Below are positions 44,161-53,778 of a DNA stretch of 64,000 nucleotides, piece after piece; within the stretch, counting starts at the first letter, position 1; the number at the start of each line of letters is the position of its first letter. The translations under genes were made by a program, and so were the position numbers. Under the pieces are notes generated by a model. That model saw nothing but the letters and a program-made list of their open reading frames with translations. It searched no databases and had not been told where the DNA came from. The DNA is from Paraflavitalea sp. CAU 1676 (GTDB taxonomy: Bacteria; Bacteroidota; Bacteroidia; Chitinophagales; Chitinophagaceae). The stretch spans positions 248,001 to 312,000 of the forward strand of contig NZ_JARHUJ010000012.1 of NCBI RefSeq assembly GCF_029223285.1. The letters run 5' to 3'.

Positions 44161-46068
44161 TTAATAATGCCACCTCACAAACGCTTCCATCGCAGCATAC
44201 TTGGTTAAGCCCAGTTGTGCGTACAGGTTGGCCGTGTTGGAGTTGCGGTCTTCCGCACGCTGCCAGAACTCGCGGCTGTCGCTGCCCTGGAACGGAACAG
44301 AGTCTTTCTGCGATTGGTGAATGAAGATACCATAACGCTTCTTCATTACCTGGTCGGGGCTCATCGGGATGGCCATTTCAATTTCGCTGATGTCCCACTC
44401 CTGCCATGCTCCTTTGTACAACCACACCCAGCAGTCCTTCACCCACTCATCGCCATCAGCCTTGATCCGGCGCAGCGATTCGAAGATGATGTCGAGGCAT
44501 ACTTTATGGGTACCATGCGGATCGGCCAGGTCACCCGCAGCAAACACCTGGTGTGGCTTGATCCTGCGTAGCAGCTCCATGGTGATCTGTACATCGGCTT
44601 CGCCCATCGGGTTCTTTTCGATGGTGCCGGTTTCGTAGAAAGGCAGGTTCTGGAAATGATAATTGCTATCACCCAGCCCTACATAGCGGCAGGTAGCTTT
44701 CGCTTCACAACGGCGGATAAGGCCCTTGATGGCGCGGATATCTGCTGTATCGATCTGGTTCTTTTTCTTCATCTTGAGGTACTTCCTGGCTTCCTGCAGG
44801 ATCTCCGTGCTCTTCGTGCTGTCGATGTTGAACATCTCTTCAAAGCCTACCGCGAAATCCATAAAGCGGGTAACGAACTCGTCGGTCACCGCGATGTTGC
44901 CGGAAGTTTGGTATGCTACATGCACGTCATGCCCCTGGTCGTGCAGGCGCTGGAAGGTGCCGCCCATTGAGATGATATCATCATCCGGGTGGGGGGAGAA
45001 GATGATGCAACGCTTGGGATAAGGCTCGCTGCGCTCGGGATGATTGGGCAGGCTCACATTGGGTTTGCCGCCGGGCCATCCGGTAATGGTGTCGCGCATC
45101 ATATAATAGACCATCAGGTTGATCTCGTAGGCGTCGCCTTTTTCCACGAGGAGGTCGCTGATGCCATGATCACGGTAATCATTGTTGGTTAAGCTGAGGA
45201 TAGGCTTGCCTACTTTCAGCGAAACATTCACCACCGCTTTGCGGATCATTGCAGGCGTCCACTCACAGTCACCCGTAAGCCAGGGCGATTTGAAGCGGGT
45301 CAGCTCGGCAGCCGCCAGTTCATCCAGCACGAAGGTGCAATCATTGTGTTGTTGCAATAGCGAAGCAGGGATCTGCTCGTCTACATGTCCTTCTACCGAT
45401 TTTTGTACCACCGGTGCTTTACCGGGGCCCCAGGCCATCAGGATGATGCGCTTGGCCTTCAGGATGGTGCTGATGCCCATCGTGATGGCCAGGCGGGGAA
45501 CCAGGGAAATATTGGCAAACTCATACGCATTGGCAATGCGGGTAGAGTTGTCGAGAGTTACAAGACGTGTGCGGGAATAAATGCTGGAACCGGGTTCGTT
45601 GAAACCGATATGACCATTGTTACCAATGCCCAGGATCTGCAGGTCGATACCACCGGCTTCTTCGATCTGTTGCTCATACTGGCTGCAATGCGCCTTGATA
45701 TTCTCTTTGGATATCTCACCATCGGGAATATGGATATTACCCGGCTCGATGTCTACATGATCAAAGAGCTGAACATGCATAAAGCGGTTATAGCTTTGCA
45801 AAGCATCTTTGTCAATCGGGTAATACTCATCAAGGTTGAAGGTGATCACATTCTTGAAGCTGAGGCCTTCTTCTTTGTGCAGGCGTACCAGCTCTGCGTA
45901 CAGCGATTTGGGCGTAGAACCGGTGGCAAGCCCCAGTACACATTTTTCCCATTTGGCCTGCTTGGCGCGGATCAAATTGGCGATTTCACGTGCTACTGAT
46001 TTGGAACCTTGCTTTAGATCGGAATAGATGTTAACGGGGATCTTCTCAAACGAATCGACCATGCTCAT
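44161..46068 (-). CDS. nagB: Glucosamine-6-phosphate deaminase fused to a PIG-L-type domain
   Basis: 635 residues, against about 266 for E. coli NagB. The N-terminal half is NagB: phosphate loop LATGSTP (47-53), catalytic Asp80 in NLDEYY, and GNNGHIGFNEPGSS with His153 and Glu158. The enzyme converts glucosamine-6-phosphate to fructose-6-phosphate and ammonia. From about residue 350 a second domain begins with the deacetylase metal motif SPHPDDD (358-364) and has ADPHGTHK late in the chain, as in PIG-L/LmbE N-acetylglucosamine deacetylases. Such NagB-PIG-L fusions are known in Bacteroidota. The second activity on N-acetylglucosamine derivatives is inferred. A palindromic element lies 104-119 bp upstream. 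Confidence 0.95.
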   Translation of the reverse strand: MSMVDSFEKIPVNIYSDLKQGSKSVAREIANLIRAKQAKWEKCVLGLATGSTPKSLYAELVRLHKEEGLSFKNVITFNLDEYYPIDKDALQSYNRFMHVQLFDHVDIEPGNIHIPDGEISKENIKAHCSQYEQQIEEAGGIDLQILGIGNNGHIGFNEPGSSIYSRTRLVTLDNSTRIANAYEFANISLVPRLAITMGISTILKAKRIILMAWGPGKAPVVQKSVEGHVDEQIPASLLQQHNDCTFVLDELAAAELTRFKSPWLTGDCEWTPAMIRKAVVNVSLKVGKPILSLTNNDYRDHGISDLLVEKGDAYEINLMVYYMMRDTITGWPGGKPNVSLPNHPERSEPYPKRCIIFSPHPDDDIISMGGTFQRLHDQGHDVHVAYQTSGNIAVTDEFVTRFMDFAVGFEEMFNIDSTKSTEILQEARKYLKMKKKNQIDTADIRAIKGLIRRCEAKATCRYVGLGDSNYHFQNLPFYETGTIEKNPMGEADVQITMELLRRIKPHQVFAAGDLADPHGTHKVCLDIIFESLRRIKADGDEWVKDCWVWLYKGAWQEWDISEIEMAIPMSPDQVMKKRYGIFIHQSQKDSVPFQGSDSREFWQRAEDRNSNTANLYAQLGLTKYAAMEAFVRWHY

Positions 46069-46171
46069 AGATACAATTTTGTATGCGCGAATGAATTTGA
46101 GTGCACGAAATTAAGAGCAATTTCTAAGAATCGCAATGAAAAAATAAACAATAGGCTGATTGCTGGCTTTT

Positions 46172-46187
46172 GCAACCGGTTGCGCAA
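46172..46187. promoter_or_regulatory. Palindromic operator candidate upstream of nagB
   Basis: GCAACCGGTTGCGCAA. The first 12 bp are a perfect palindrome of the LacI-operator type (GnAAnCGnTTnC). The GH20 gene's upstream region carries the same 16 bp with one difference (62414-62429). No LacI-type gene is in the window. Confidence 0.6.
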
Positions 46188-46234
46188 ACCGTTGCTATTG
46201 CCGGACTTAACCCCTGATAAATGCGCAGGTAACC

Positions 46235-46813
46235 TCATGCCAAAAACAACAAAGGCAGCTTTTGAAGGATCTTTTTCATCGTCTTGATGGCCTGTGATAG
46301 TAAATTACGGGCCACCTGGTAATTGATATTCATGATATCGCTTACCTCTTCATAGCTAAGGTTCTGGTAAAACTTGAGGTAGATGATCTCCTTTTGGCGG
46401 GCAGATAGCTGGGCAAGGGCATTGATCACCCGGACCGTTTTCTCGGCATGTTCCTGTTTATCAATGATAAAGGTTTCGTGGCACATCTCGAAAAGTTGGT
46501 TCTCCGGCAGTTCCGCCTGGAGCTTCACCTGGGCCCTTTTATGCAGCGCTTTGAGTAGTTTATACTTAATGGCTTTCAACAGATAAGCCTTGACGGAGGT
46601 GCTGGGGGGAGGATTCTTGCTTTGCCATAATTCTATAAATAACTCCTGGATGCAGTCTTCCAGGATCTCCGTATCGGCGCATATCTTGTTCCCATACCGG
46701 AACAGGTCGGCGTAATGGCGGCGGAACAGTTGGCCCAAAGCCTCCCTGTTACCTTCAATGAAGGCTTGCCAACAGTCAATGTCTTGGTTATGGTCAATCA
46801 GTCCTTCTGGCAT
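46235..46813 (-). CDS. ECF sigma-70 factor (Bacteroidota expansion type)
   Basis: 192 residues from the ATG at 46813; the open frame begins 17 codons upstream at a TTG. Region 2 is visible as ILEDCIQELFIELWQSK, and region 4 as LSARQKEIIYLKFYQNLSYEEVSDIMNINYQVARNLLSQAIKTMKKI-type sequence. Sigma factors of this group are held by FecR-type anti-sigma proteins and released by signals from STN-bearing SusC proteins, activating the cognate SusC/SusD operon. Here the FecR gene lies on the opposite strand, 129 bp away, and not downstream in the same operon, which is the common arrangement. It may also be read into nagB. Confidence 0.92.
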   Translation of the reverse strand: MPEGLIDHNQDIDCWQAFIEGNREALGQLFRRHYADLFRYGNKICADTEILEDCIQELFIELWQSKNPPPSTSVKAYLLKAIKYKLLKALHKRAQVKLQAELPENQLFEMCHETFIIDKQEHAEKTVRVINALAQLSARQKEIIYLKFYQNLSYEEVSDIMNINYQVARNLLSQAIKTMKKILQKLPLLFLA

Positions 46814-46942
46814 TCGTTGAATAGCGAGCAAACGTAAGCTAGCGGTAAAAACGTAATAAATCAACCGTTAGGAAAAATATTTTTAAAATTGGCATTACAA
46901 ACTCTTCAGACCAGACACTTATAAACGGAAACAAGCTGATCT

Positions 46943-47992
46943 ATGGAACAATCGTTTTCTACAGTAGAAGATATTATTGCCGATGAGGACTTCCAGGCCT
47001 GGTACCTGGCCGGTAATGAAACCGCCCGCCAATCCTGGGAAACACGCATCGCTGCCGATCCTGCCCTGAGGCCACTCGTTCAGGAAGCAAGCCAGTACAT
47101 GGATGCACTGGTGATTAAAGAACAGGGGCTACCCATTCAACAGATCAATGCTGCTGAACAAAGGCTCATGGATCGCCTGTCAACTGCACCAGCAGCACCC
47201 GTTGTGCCCATGAAACGCAACACCTCCCGTTGGTGGTGGGCCGCCGCCGCAGCCATTGTATTGGTCACCGCAGGCCTTTATGTATTCAATAGCCGTCTGG
47301 CAAAGCCATCATCGATGCAAACAGCATATGGTGAGATCCGTAAACAACAACTGCCCGATGGTTCTACCGTCATGCTCAATGCCAATAGTGAGATCAGCTA
47401 CCACAATGGTTTTGAGAAAGGAAGCTCCCGCGAAGTATGGTTGAAAGGAGAAGCTTTTTTTCATGTAGCCAAAACACCTTCCAAAGCACGCTTTATTGTA
47501 CACACCGATCGCTTCGATGTAGTGGTAACAGGTACCCAGTTCAATGTGATGAATCGCGCAGGTAAAACCAACGTAATGCTCACCGAAGGCAGCGTAACCC
47601 TTCAGTTGCGGAATGGACAGGAGATAAAGATGAAGCCCGGCGATTTCGTCGACATCAATGACCAGCAGCCCGATATCAAAACAGCCAAAGAAGAAAATAT
47701 ACTTGCCTGGAAAGAGAAGAAACTATATTTCGAAAAGACACCCCTGCGCACCGCGGCTCACCAGATCGAAGAGTTGTACGGCGTAAAGATCACCCTGGCC
47801 GATGATGAGATCGGCGACAGACTCATCACCGGGATCATGATGAATGATAACCTCGACGTTCTCCTGAAAGCATTGGAAACAGCCTTCGAGCTACAGGTCG
47901 AAGTACGGGAAAACAAGGAGATCATCATTTCAGATTCGCTGTCCGACAAAGGTCATACACCTGCACGTACCTCAAAAAAAGTAACGAATTAG
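46943..47992 (+). CDS. FecR-family anti-sigma factor
   Basis: 349 residues. The N-terminal cytoplasmic part (about 1-95) binds the sigma factor, followed by the single membrane helix at residues 97-115 (WWWAAAAAIVLVTAGLYVF). The periplasmic FecR domain follows (AYGEIRKQQLPDGSTVMLNANSEISY). The C-terminal DUF4974 domain at about 255-330 (LYFEKTPLRTAAHQIEELYGVKI, then LDVLLKALETAFEL) contacts the STN domain of the outer-membrane transducer. Together with the divergent sigma factor and the STN-bearing SusC 180 bp downstream, it forms a complete cell-surface signalling system. Strand orientation relative to the sigma gene is unusual. Confidence 0.93.
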   Translation: MEQSFSTVEDIIADEDFQAWYLAGNETARQSWETRIAADPALRPLVQEASQYMDALVIKEQGLPIQQINAAEQRLMDRLSTAPAAPVVPMKRNTSRWWWAAAAAIVLVTAGLYVFNSRLAKPSSMQTAYGEIRKQQLPDGSTVMLNANSEISYHNGFEKGSSREVWLKGEAFFHVAKTPSKARFIVHTDRFDVVVTGTQFNVMNRAGKTNVMLTEGSVTLQLRNGQEIKMKPGDFVDINDQQPDIKTAKEENILAWKEKKLYFEKTPLRTAAHQIEELYGVKITLADDEIGDRLITGIMMNDNLDVLLKALETAFELQVEVRENKEIIISDSLSDKGHTPARTSKKVTN

Positions 47993-48171
47993 TCATACAC
48001 GAGTAATCGTAGAATAAGGCCGTTGGTGGAAGGTGCATCGCCCCCCGCTGCGATGTCCAGTCACACAACAGGATGTTTTCCTGCTGCTCCGGAAAGCAGG
48101 AGGGTATCCCATGCCATGGATCACAGGTAACAATCACTAACTAAACTGCTATTAACAAAAAGGTTTGTATT

Positions 48172-51100
48172 ATGAGAGTTGATCACATAAAACCAAAACT
48201 ACTGGGCTGTTTACTGGGGTTGCAATTGTTAATCCCTCCGGTAGTAAATGCACAGGACAGCTATGCCTATGCAGCCGGAAAACAAAAATCGCCTCAACAG
48301 GCCGAGCCCAACAGGAAGCCGGAAGATTCCAGTTCAAAGCAACCATTGTTCAAAGTCTTAAAGGAACTTAATAAAACAAAAGGCGTTTACTTCCTCTTCT
48401 CCGATGAATCGCTGGGCGAAAAGCTGGTGAACCCGGCTAAGAAAGACCATGCCGATGTGGAGAAGATACTGAACCAGATCCTGGAGAACACCGGACTGCG
48501 CTACAAGAAAGTGAACGACAAAACTTTTGTCATACTCCCCTCCAAAGAGACCGCCAAAACAGATGGTACTGCCAACGGTAGTGCGCAGGACGAACAAGCA
48601 CGGCTTATTGCTAACCGCCTGGCCGACCAGGTAACCGGTAAGATCACCGACGCCACCGGCGCCGGTGTAGCCGGTGTATCCGTATCGGTAAAAGGTACCC
48701 AGCGCGGAACCACCACCAACGGCGAAGGCGTATTCTCCATCGAGGTAAAAGACAATGAAACGCTCATATTCTCGGCCGTAGGTTATACAACACAGGAAAT
48801 TGCGATAGCCGGCCGCACCGTCATCAACGTACAACTGGCTGCTGCCGGTTCGCAAATGACCGAAGTAGTGGTCACCGCCCTTGGTGTCAACAGGCGGGCC
48901 CGCAGTATTACCTATGCTACGCAAAAGATCTCCGGCGAAGAACTTACCGCCGTGAAAGATCCCAACCTCATCAATAGCCTCAATGGTAAGATCGCCGGCC
49001 TCACGGTCAACCGCAGTGCTTCCGGCGCCGGTGGATCCGTAAAGGTGGTGATGCGCGGCAACAAGAGTACGCAAAACAACTCACCCCTCTATGTCATCGA
49101 TGGTATACCCATGTTCAACAGTTCGGTAGCACAACCCGAAAACTTATTCGGCCAGTCATCCGGTACAGCCAGTGCAGGCCGCGACGGTGGCGACGCCATC
49201 TCCAACATCAATCCCGAAGACATCGAAAGCATGCAGGTGCTCAAGGGCGCCTCTGCAGCGGCCCTTTACGGCAGCCAGGCTGCCAACGGAGCCATCCTCG
49301 TAACCACCAAAAAGGGTAGGGCAGGATCGGCCAGGGTAAATGTGGCCAGCAGTATACTCGCCGATCGCGTGATGCTGAAGCCCGAAGCCCAGTTCAGCTA
49401 CGGACAGGATGGCGCCAACAACGAGAACGGCTGGGGCAGCAAGAATGGAAAAGGCGATTACTCCGACGAGCTCTACCAAACCGGCATCACCTGGATTAAC
49501 AGCATCGGGCTGCAAGCCGGCAGCGATAGAGCCCAAACCTACTTCTCCTATTCCAATACTGATAACAAAGGTGTGATCCCCACGGCGAAGTTCAATCGCC
49601 ATACGTTCACCTTCCGTGAGAATGCCAGGTTCTTCAACGATAAGCTCACCGTAGATGGATTGGTCACCCTCACCCGCCAAAAATCTACCAACCGCCCCTC
49701 CTCCGGATTGTACAACAACCCGCAGGTAGGCGTGTATTTCTTCCCGCGCAACCTGGACTTTGGTACCTACAAGAATACCTTCGAAGTGTTTTCACCCGCC
49801 CGCGCCCTCATGGTGCAAAACTGGTGGAACGTGAAATACGACGCCGGCACATTCGGCAACGAGTACTCACAGAATCCATTCTGGATACTCAACCGCAATG
49901 TGCGCGACGATAGCCGCGACCGCGCCTTCAGCTCACTCACCCTGCGCTATGACATCGCCAAAGGACTCGCCGTACAGGCACGCGGCAGCTACGATGTAAG
50001 CGTGGATGATTACGATTCCAAAATGCACGCCAGCACCAATCCCATCATCGCCGACCTCAACGGTCGCTTTACCTGGGAGCGCAGTAAAAACAATGTAGCC
50101 TATGGCGACCTGCTGCTGTTTTACAATACCAAACTCAGCAGCAACCTGTCGCTGGCAGCCACCTTCGGCGGCTCCATCACCGATTCGCGCACGGCCGACC
50201 GCACCTTTATCGACTCCTATGGCGCCGTCAATGCAGATGGCGTAAAACAAGGCCTCAGCATCGCCAATATCTTCAGTGTACAAAATATCTTATCGGGCAA
50301 TGCCTCCAAGCAGCAATCTGTCTTGCGTTCACAAACGCAATCTTTACTGGGTAGTGCCTCGCTGGGGTATAAAGACATGTTCTACCTCGATATCACCGGC
50401 CGCAACGACTGGTCATCGGCCCTCACCTTTACCGATAAGCTTAGCTTCCTGTATTATTCGGTAGGCGCAACCGCGGTATTGAGCGAAATAGCCCACCTGC
50501 CCGAAGTGGTTGACCTGGCCAAAGTGAGAATGTCGTATGCACACGTAGGTAATAGCGTGCGCTCCTTTGCTACCAACCCGCCACTGTACCGTGTAAATCC
50601 AGTTACCGGCGGTCTTATCAAGAACGTACGCGCAGCCTTCCCCAACAAACCATTGAAGCCAGAAGACAACCGCTCCTTCGAGATCGGTACCGAATGGCGT
50701 TTTTTCGGCAGTCGACTCGGCTTCGACCTTACCTGGTATAAGAACGATAACTACAACCAGTATTTCGAAACACCCGCACCCAGCAGCAGTGGATTCAATA
50801 CCTACTTCCTCAACCTGGGGCAAATACGCAATACCGGCGTAGAGATCATGGTAACCGGTGCACCGGTCAAGAGTGCTGATTTCGATTGGAATACATCACT
50901 CAATTTCGCCGCCAACAAGAACACGGTGGTTAACCTGAGCGAACCGGGTGTTACCGACGAAACCGGTATGTTCTTCCTCACCACCTTCGATAATACCTAT
51001 GCCTCCATCGTAAGGCAGGGTGGCAGTTTCGGCGATATCATTTCCTTCGGCGCCGCACGCGACGACAAAGGCAACCTCGCCCTGGCGGCCAACGGAGCGC

Positions 51101-51657
51101 CCGTGCGCAATACCGCCGACCGCAAACTGGTGGGCAACCCCAATCCCGACTTCACCGGCGGCTGGACCAATAGCCTTCGCTACAAGAACTTCGACCTCAA
51201 CTTCCTCATCGATGGCCGCTTTGGTGGCGAAGTGATGAGCATCACCCAGGCCGAACTCGACCTGCGCGGCTTCAGCGAAGCATCCGTGAAAGCGCGTGAA
51301 GATGGTGGCGTGTTTGTGAAGGGCACCAAGAGCGGAGTACCTTTCGAAGGTAAAATAGATGCCAAGACTTATTACAATGCAGTAGGTGGCCGTGCGGGTA
51401 TCGGGGAGTTCTATATGTACGATGCAACGGCCGTTCGCCTGCGCGAAGTATCGCTGGGTTACAATGTGCCGCTCAAATGGAAAGGCGTGCGCAGCCTCAA
51501 TGTATCGCTCATTGGCCGCAACCTCTTCTTCATCAAACGCGAAGCACCATTCGATCCGGAGATATCCATGAGTACCGACAATGGCCTGCAGGGCGTGGAT
51601 GTGTTTGGATTGCCTGCCACCCGCAGCTTTGGAGTGAACTTAAAAGTTGCCTTCTAA
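48172..51657 (+). CDS. SusC-type TonB-dependent transducer with STN domain
   Basis: 1161 residues. Signal peptide ends near residue 27 (VVNAQD). An STN (secretin and TonB N-terminus) domain spans about 56-124 (PLFKVLKELNKTKGVYFLFSDESL, LRYKKVNDKTFVILP), which marks a transducer that can signal to the FecR/sigma pair encoded just upstream. The carboxypeptidase-like domain (about 155-230), TonB-box-like TEVVVTALG, plug (IAGLTVNRSASGAGG, VVMRGNKS, PLYVIDGIPM, GAILVTTKKG) and barrel follow. It opens a SusC-SusD operon. Substrate unknown. Confidence 0.95.
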   Translation: MRVDHIKPKLLGCLLGLQLLIPPVVNAQDSYAYAAGKQKSPQQAEPNRKPEDSSSKQPLFKVLKELNKTKGVYFLFSDESLGEKLVNPAKKDHADVEKILNQILENTGLRYKKVNDKTFVILPSKETAKTDGTANGSAQDEQARLIANRLADQVTGKITDATGAGVAGVSVSVKGTQRGTTTNGEGVFSIEVKDNETLIFSAVGYTTQEIAIAGRTVINVQLAAAGSQMTEVVVTALGVNRRARSITYATQKISGEELTAVKDPNLINSLNGKIAGLTVNRSASGAGGSVKVVMRGNKSTQNNSPLYVIDGIPMFNSSVAQPENLFGQSSGTASAGRDGGDAISNINPEDIESMQVLKGASAAALYGSQAANGAILVTTKKGRAGSARVNVASSILADRVMLKPEAQFSYGQDGANNENGWGSKNGKGDYSDELYQTGITWINSIGLQAGSDRAQTYFSYSNTDNKGVIPTAKFNRHTFTFRENARFFNDKLTVDGLVTLTRQKSTNRPSSGLYNNPQVGVYFFPRNLDFGTYKNTFEVFSPARALMVQNWWNVKYDAGTFGNEYSQNPFWILNRNVRDDSRDRAFSSLTLRYDIAKGLAVQARGSYDVSVDDYDSKMHASTNPIIADLNGRFTWERSKNNVAYGDLLLFYNTKLSSNLSLAATFGGSITDSRTADRTFIDSYGAVNADGVKQGLSIANIFSVQNILSGNASKQQSVLRSQTQSLLGSASLGYKDMFYLDITGRNDWSSALTFTDKLSFLYYSVGATAVLSEIAHLPEVVDLAKVRMSYAHVGNSVRSFATNPPLYRVNPVTGGLIKNVRAAFPNKPLKPEDNRSFEIGTEWRFFGSRLGFDLTWYKNDNYNQYFETPAPSSSGFNTYFLNLGQIRNTGVEIMVTGAPVKSADFDWNTSLNFAANKNTVVNLSEPGVTDETGMFFLTTFDNTYASIVRQGGSFGDIISFGAARDDKGNLALAANGAPVRNTADRKLVGNPNPDFTGGWTNSLRYKNFDLNFLIDGRFGGEVMSITQAELDLRGFSEASVKAREDGGVFVKGTKSGVPFEGKIDAKTYYNAVGGRAGIGEFYMYDATAVRLREVSLGYNVPLKWKGVRSLNVSLIGRNLFFIKREAPFDPEISMSTDNGLQGVDVFGLPATRSFGVNLKVAF

Positions 51658-51674
51658 TTTGACCATTTAAACGC

Positions 51675-53291
51675 ATGAATGTTATGAAACCTACTAATAA
51701 ATTCTTCCACCGGTTCGTGCCTGCAGCAGCGCTGGCCTGCGTGCTCGCTACAGGATGTACCAAACGGTTCGAGTCGATCAATACCGATCCATACGGATTG
51801 AGCGAGAACGATCTTAAAGGAGATTTCGCCTTGTATGGGGCGCCCTTTAGCCAGATGCAATTGAGCGTGCACCTCTTTGCCCCCGAGTGGCAATACCAGC
51901 TGATGCAGAACCTCAATGCCGATATCTTTTCGGGTTATATGATGACGCCCACACCCTTTGCCAACAATGTCAACAATTCCAGTTACGCCATGATGGATGG
52001 CTGGAACAACAATATCTGGACCCTCGCCTACGACAACGTGATGTCGCCAGCACAGGCCGTCGTAGACCGGGCAAAGAAAGACGGCTATCCCAATTTTGAA
52101 GCCTGGGCCATGGTATTGAAAGTGCTCTCCCTGCACCGGGTCAGCGATGTGTTTGGCCCCGTGGTGTACACCAATTTCGGCAAGATCAATTCCGATGGAA
52201 GTGTAACCTACGACTCGCAGCAGGAAGCCTACAATGCCTTCTTTAAAGACCTCGACGATGCACAGGCCAAACTGAAGCCCTATGCCCTGAGCGCCGACTC
52301 GGCCAAAAAGTTCAAGAACTTCGACCTGTCGTACGGCGGTGATTATACCAAATGGATGAAACTCATCAACTCCCTGCGTCTGCGCCTGGCCATCCGCATC
52401 GTGAAGGCCGATGCCGCCAAAGCAAAAACAGAAGGGGAGAAGGCCATGGCCAATGAGTTTGGATTGATCGAGACCAATGAAGATGACTTTATCATCAACA
52501 GCAAAACGCTCAACAATCCGATCAGTGTGATCTCCAACAACTGGGGCGATATCAAAATGGGCGCCCCCATGGAGTCCTACCTGAAGGGGTACAGCGATCC
52601 ACGCCTGGCCAAATACTATTCACCAGCAACCGATCCTGCCGTCGCCGGACAGTACAAAGGCATCCGTAATGGCATCGACCTGCCCAATGATCAGCTGTAC
52701 CGCAAACTATCGAGCGTGGCCAGCCTCGGTACAAAAATGCCAATGCTCACGTCGTCGGAAGTGTGGTTCCTGAAGGCGGAAGCCAAATTGCGTGGCTGGG
52801 CCGTGCCCGGCGCCGCAACAGTACAGGCGGCATACGAGAAAGGAATACAACGTTCGCTGGGCCAATGGGGCGTGGAGGGGCAGTTTGATGCTTATAAGAA
52901 TAGTACTGGGACAGCAGCTGCCTATACCGATCCGTTCAATGCAACCAACAGCATCGCAGCCGGATCGCCCTTGCTGAGTACGGTAACACCAAAATGGAAC
53001 GATGGCGGCAGCAATGAAGAAAAACTGGAGCAGATCATTACGCAGAAATGGATTGCCCTCTTCCCCGAGTCGATGGAAGCCTGGAGCGAGTTTCGCCGTA
53101 CTGGATACCCGAAGCTGTTCCCGGTGGTGGTGAACAACAGCGGAGGCGTAGTACCTGCCGGTCAGTTCATCAAGCGGATCAACTTCGTGATCAGCGAAAA
53201 GGAAACGAACCAGAAGGGCTACCAGGGAGCCGTGCAAAAACTGGGCGGAACAGACAATATCAATACCCGCCTCTGGTGGGATAAGCCCTGA
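51675..53291 (+). CDS. SusD/RagB family lipoprotein
   Basis: 538 residues. Signal and lipobox end at Cys28 (LATGC), then TKRFESINTDPYGLSE, as in SusD-like_2-type proteins. Later signatures are VLSLHRVSDVFGPVVYTNFG, VWFLKAEAKLRGW and the terminal IITQKWIALFPESMEAWSEFRRTGYPKLFPV box. An alternative ATG starts three codons later. It follows the STN-bearing SusC by 17 bp and is its partner. Two terminators follow. Confidence 0.93.
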   Translation: MNVMKPTNKFFHRFVPAAALACVLATGCTKRFESINTDPYGLSENDLKGDFALYGAPFSQMQLSVHLFAPEWQYQLMQNLNADIFSGYMMTPTPFANNVNNSSYAMMDGWNNNIWTLAYDNVMSPAQAVVDRAKKDGYPNFEAWAMVLKVLSLHRVSDVFGPVVYTNFGKINSDGSVTYDSQQEAYNAFFKDLDDAQAKLKPYALSADSAKKFKNFDLSYGGDYTKWMKLINSLRLRLAIRIVKADAAKAKTEGEKAMANEFGLIETNEDDFIINSKTLNNPISVISNNWGDIKMGAPMESYLKGYSDPRLAKYYSPATDPAVAGQYKGIRNGIDLPNDQLYRKLSSVASLGTKMPMLTSSEVWFLKAEAKLRGWAVPGAATVQAAYEKGIQRSLGQWGVEGQFDAYKNSTGTAAAYTDPFNATNSIAAGSPLLSTVTPKWNDGGSNEEKLEQIITQKWIALFPESMEAWSEFRRTGYPKLFPVVVNNSGGVVPAGQFIKRINFVISEKETNQKGYQGAVQKLGGTDNINTRLWWDKP

Positions 53292-53406
53292 TCCTTTTAA
53301 AATAACAATTCCCGCGTGGCAAGCATAAATGTATAAACGCTGGGATAATATTTCCTTATCCGAGTATTTTAAGTGTTATACGTAGTCGATATCGAGGTAC
53401 AAATAG

Positions 53407-53437
53407 GCCCCACCTGTTCAGGTGGGGCATTTTTTTG
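53407..53437 (+). terminator. Terminator after SusC-SusD (third pair)
   Basis: Perfect 9-bp stem GCCCCACCT (53407-53415) with AGGTGGGGC (53420-53428), GTTC loop, then a run of about eight T. Confidence 0.9.
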
Positions 53438-53484
53438 ATTGACCTGATTAGAGTGTATCAAGATCATAATTGGTTATTTTATAG

Positions 53485-53517
53485 AAAGGCTTCCTATCAT
53501 AGATGGGTAGCCTTTTT
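53485..53517 (+). terminator. Second terminator-like hairpin
   Basis: Stem AAAGGCT (53485-53491) with AGCCTTT (53509-53515), extended by six inner pairs after one mismatch, then T-run. It lies 48 bp past the first terminator and could be a backup. Confidence 0.6.
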
Positions 53518-53539
53518 GGTTTTGTTATCAGTGTATTCC

Positions 53540-53564
53540 TTATACGGATAATTTATCCGTATAA
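53540..53564. promoter_or_regulatory. Long perfect inverted repeat, operator candidate
   Basis: TTATACGGATAA, one T, then TTATCCGTATAA: a perfect 12-bp inverted repeat about 215 bp before the start of the calcium-repeat gene. A half-site-like TTATCCGAGTAT occurs near 53355. The AT-rich ends and lack of a T-tract argue against a terminator. Binding protein unknown. Confidence 0.5.
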
Positions 53565-53778
53565 CGGTTAACTAAAGTACAGTGAATTAAACTTTGCTGC
53601 CCTATCTTTAGCTTTCAACTGGCATCCCATATGCTGTGCCGGTTTTTTTAGTTTTACGCCTGAGTAGAATTTCTCCCACTATTGAATTGAGATCATAGCT
53701 ATCGCTAATTAGTCCAACCGTGTCTTTTTGGGTTATCACCTTTTTCATTAACACCATTTGTTAATCAATTCTTCTATT

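Larger units (their letters stand above)
53292..53778. other. Intergenic region before the calcium-repeat gene
   Basis: 487 bp with no gene. It holds two terminators (53407-53437 and 53485-53517) and a 25-bp inverted repeat (53540-53564). After the repeat the sequence AATTAAACTTTG resembles a -7 element but has three, not two, bases between TA and TTTG. Confidence 0.5.
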
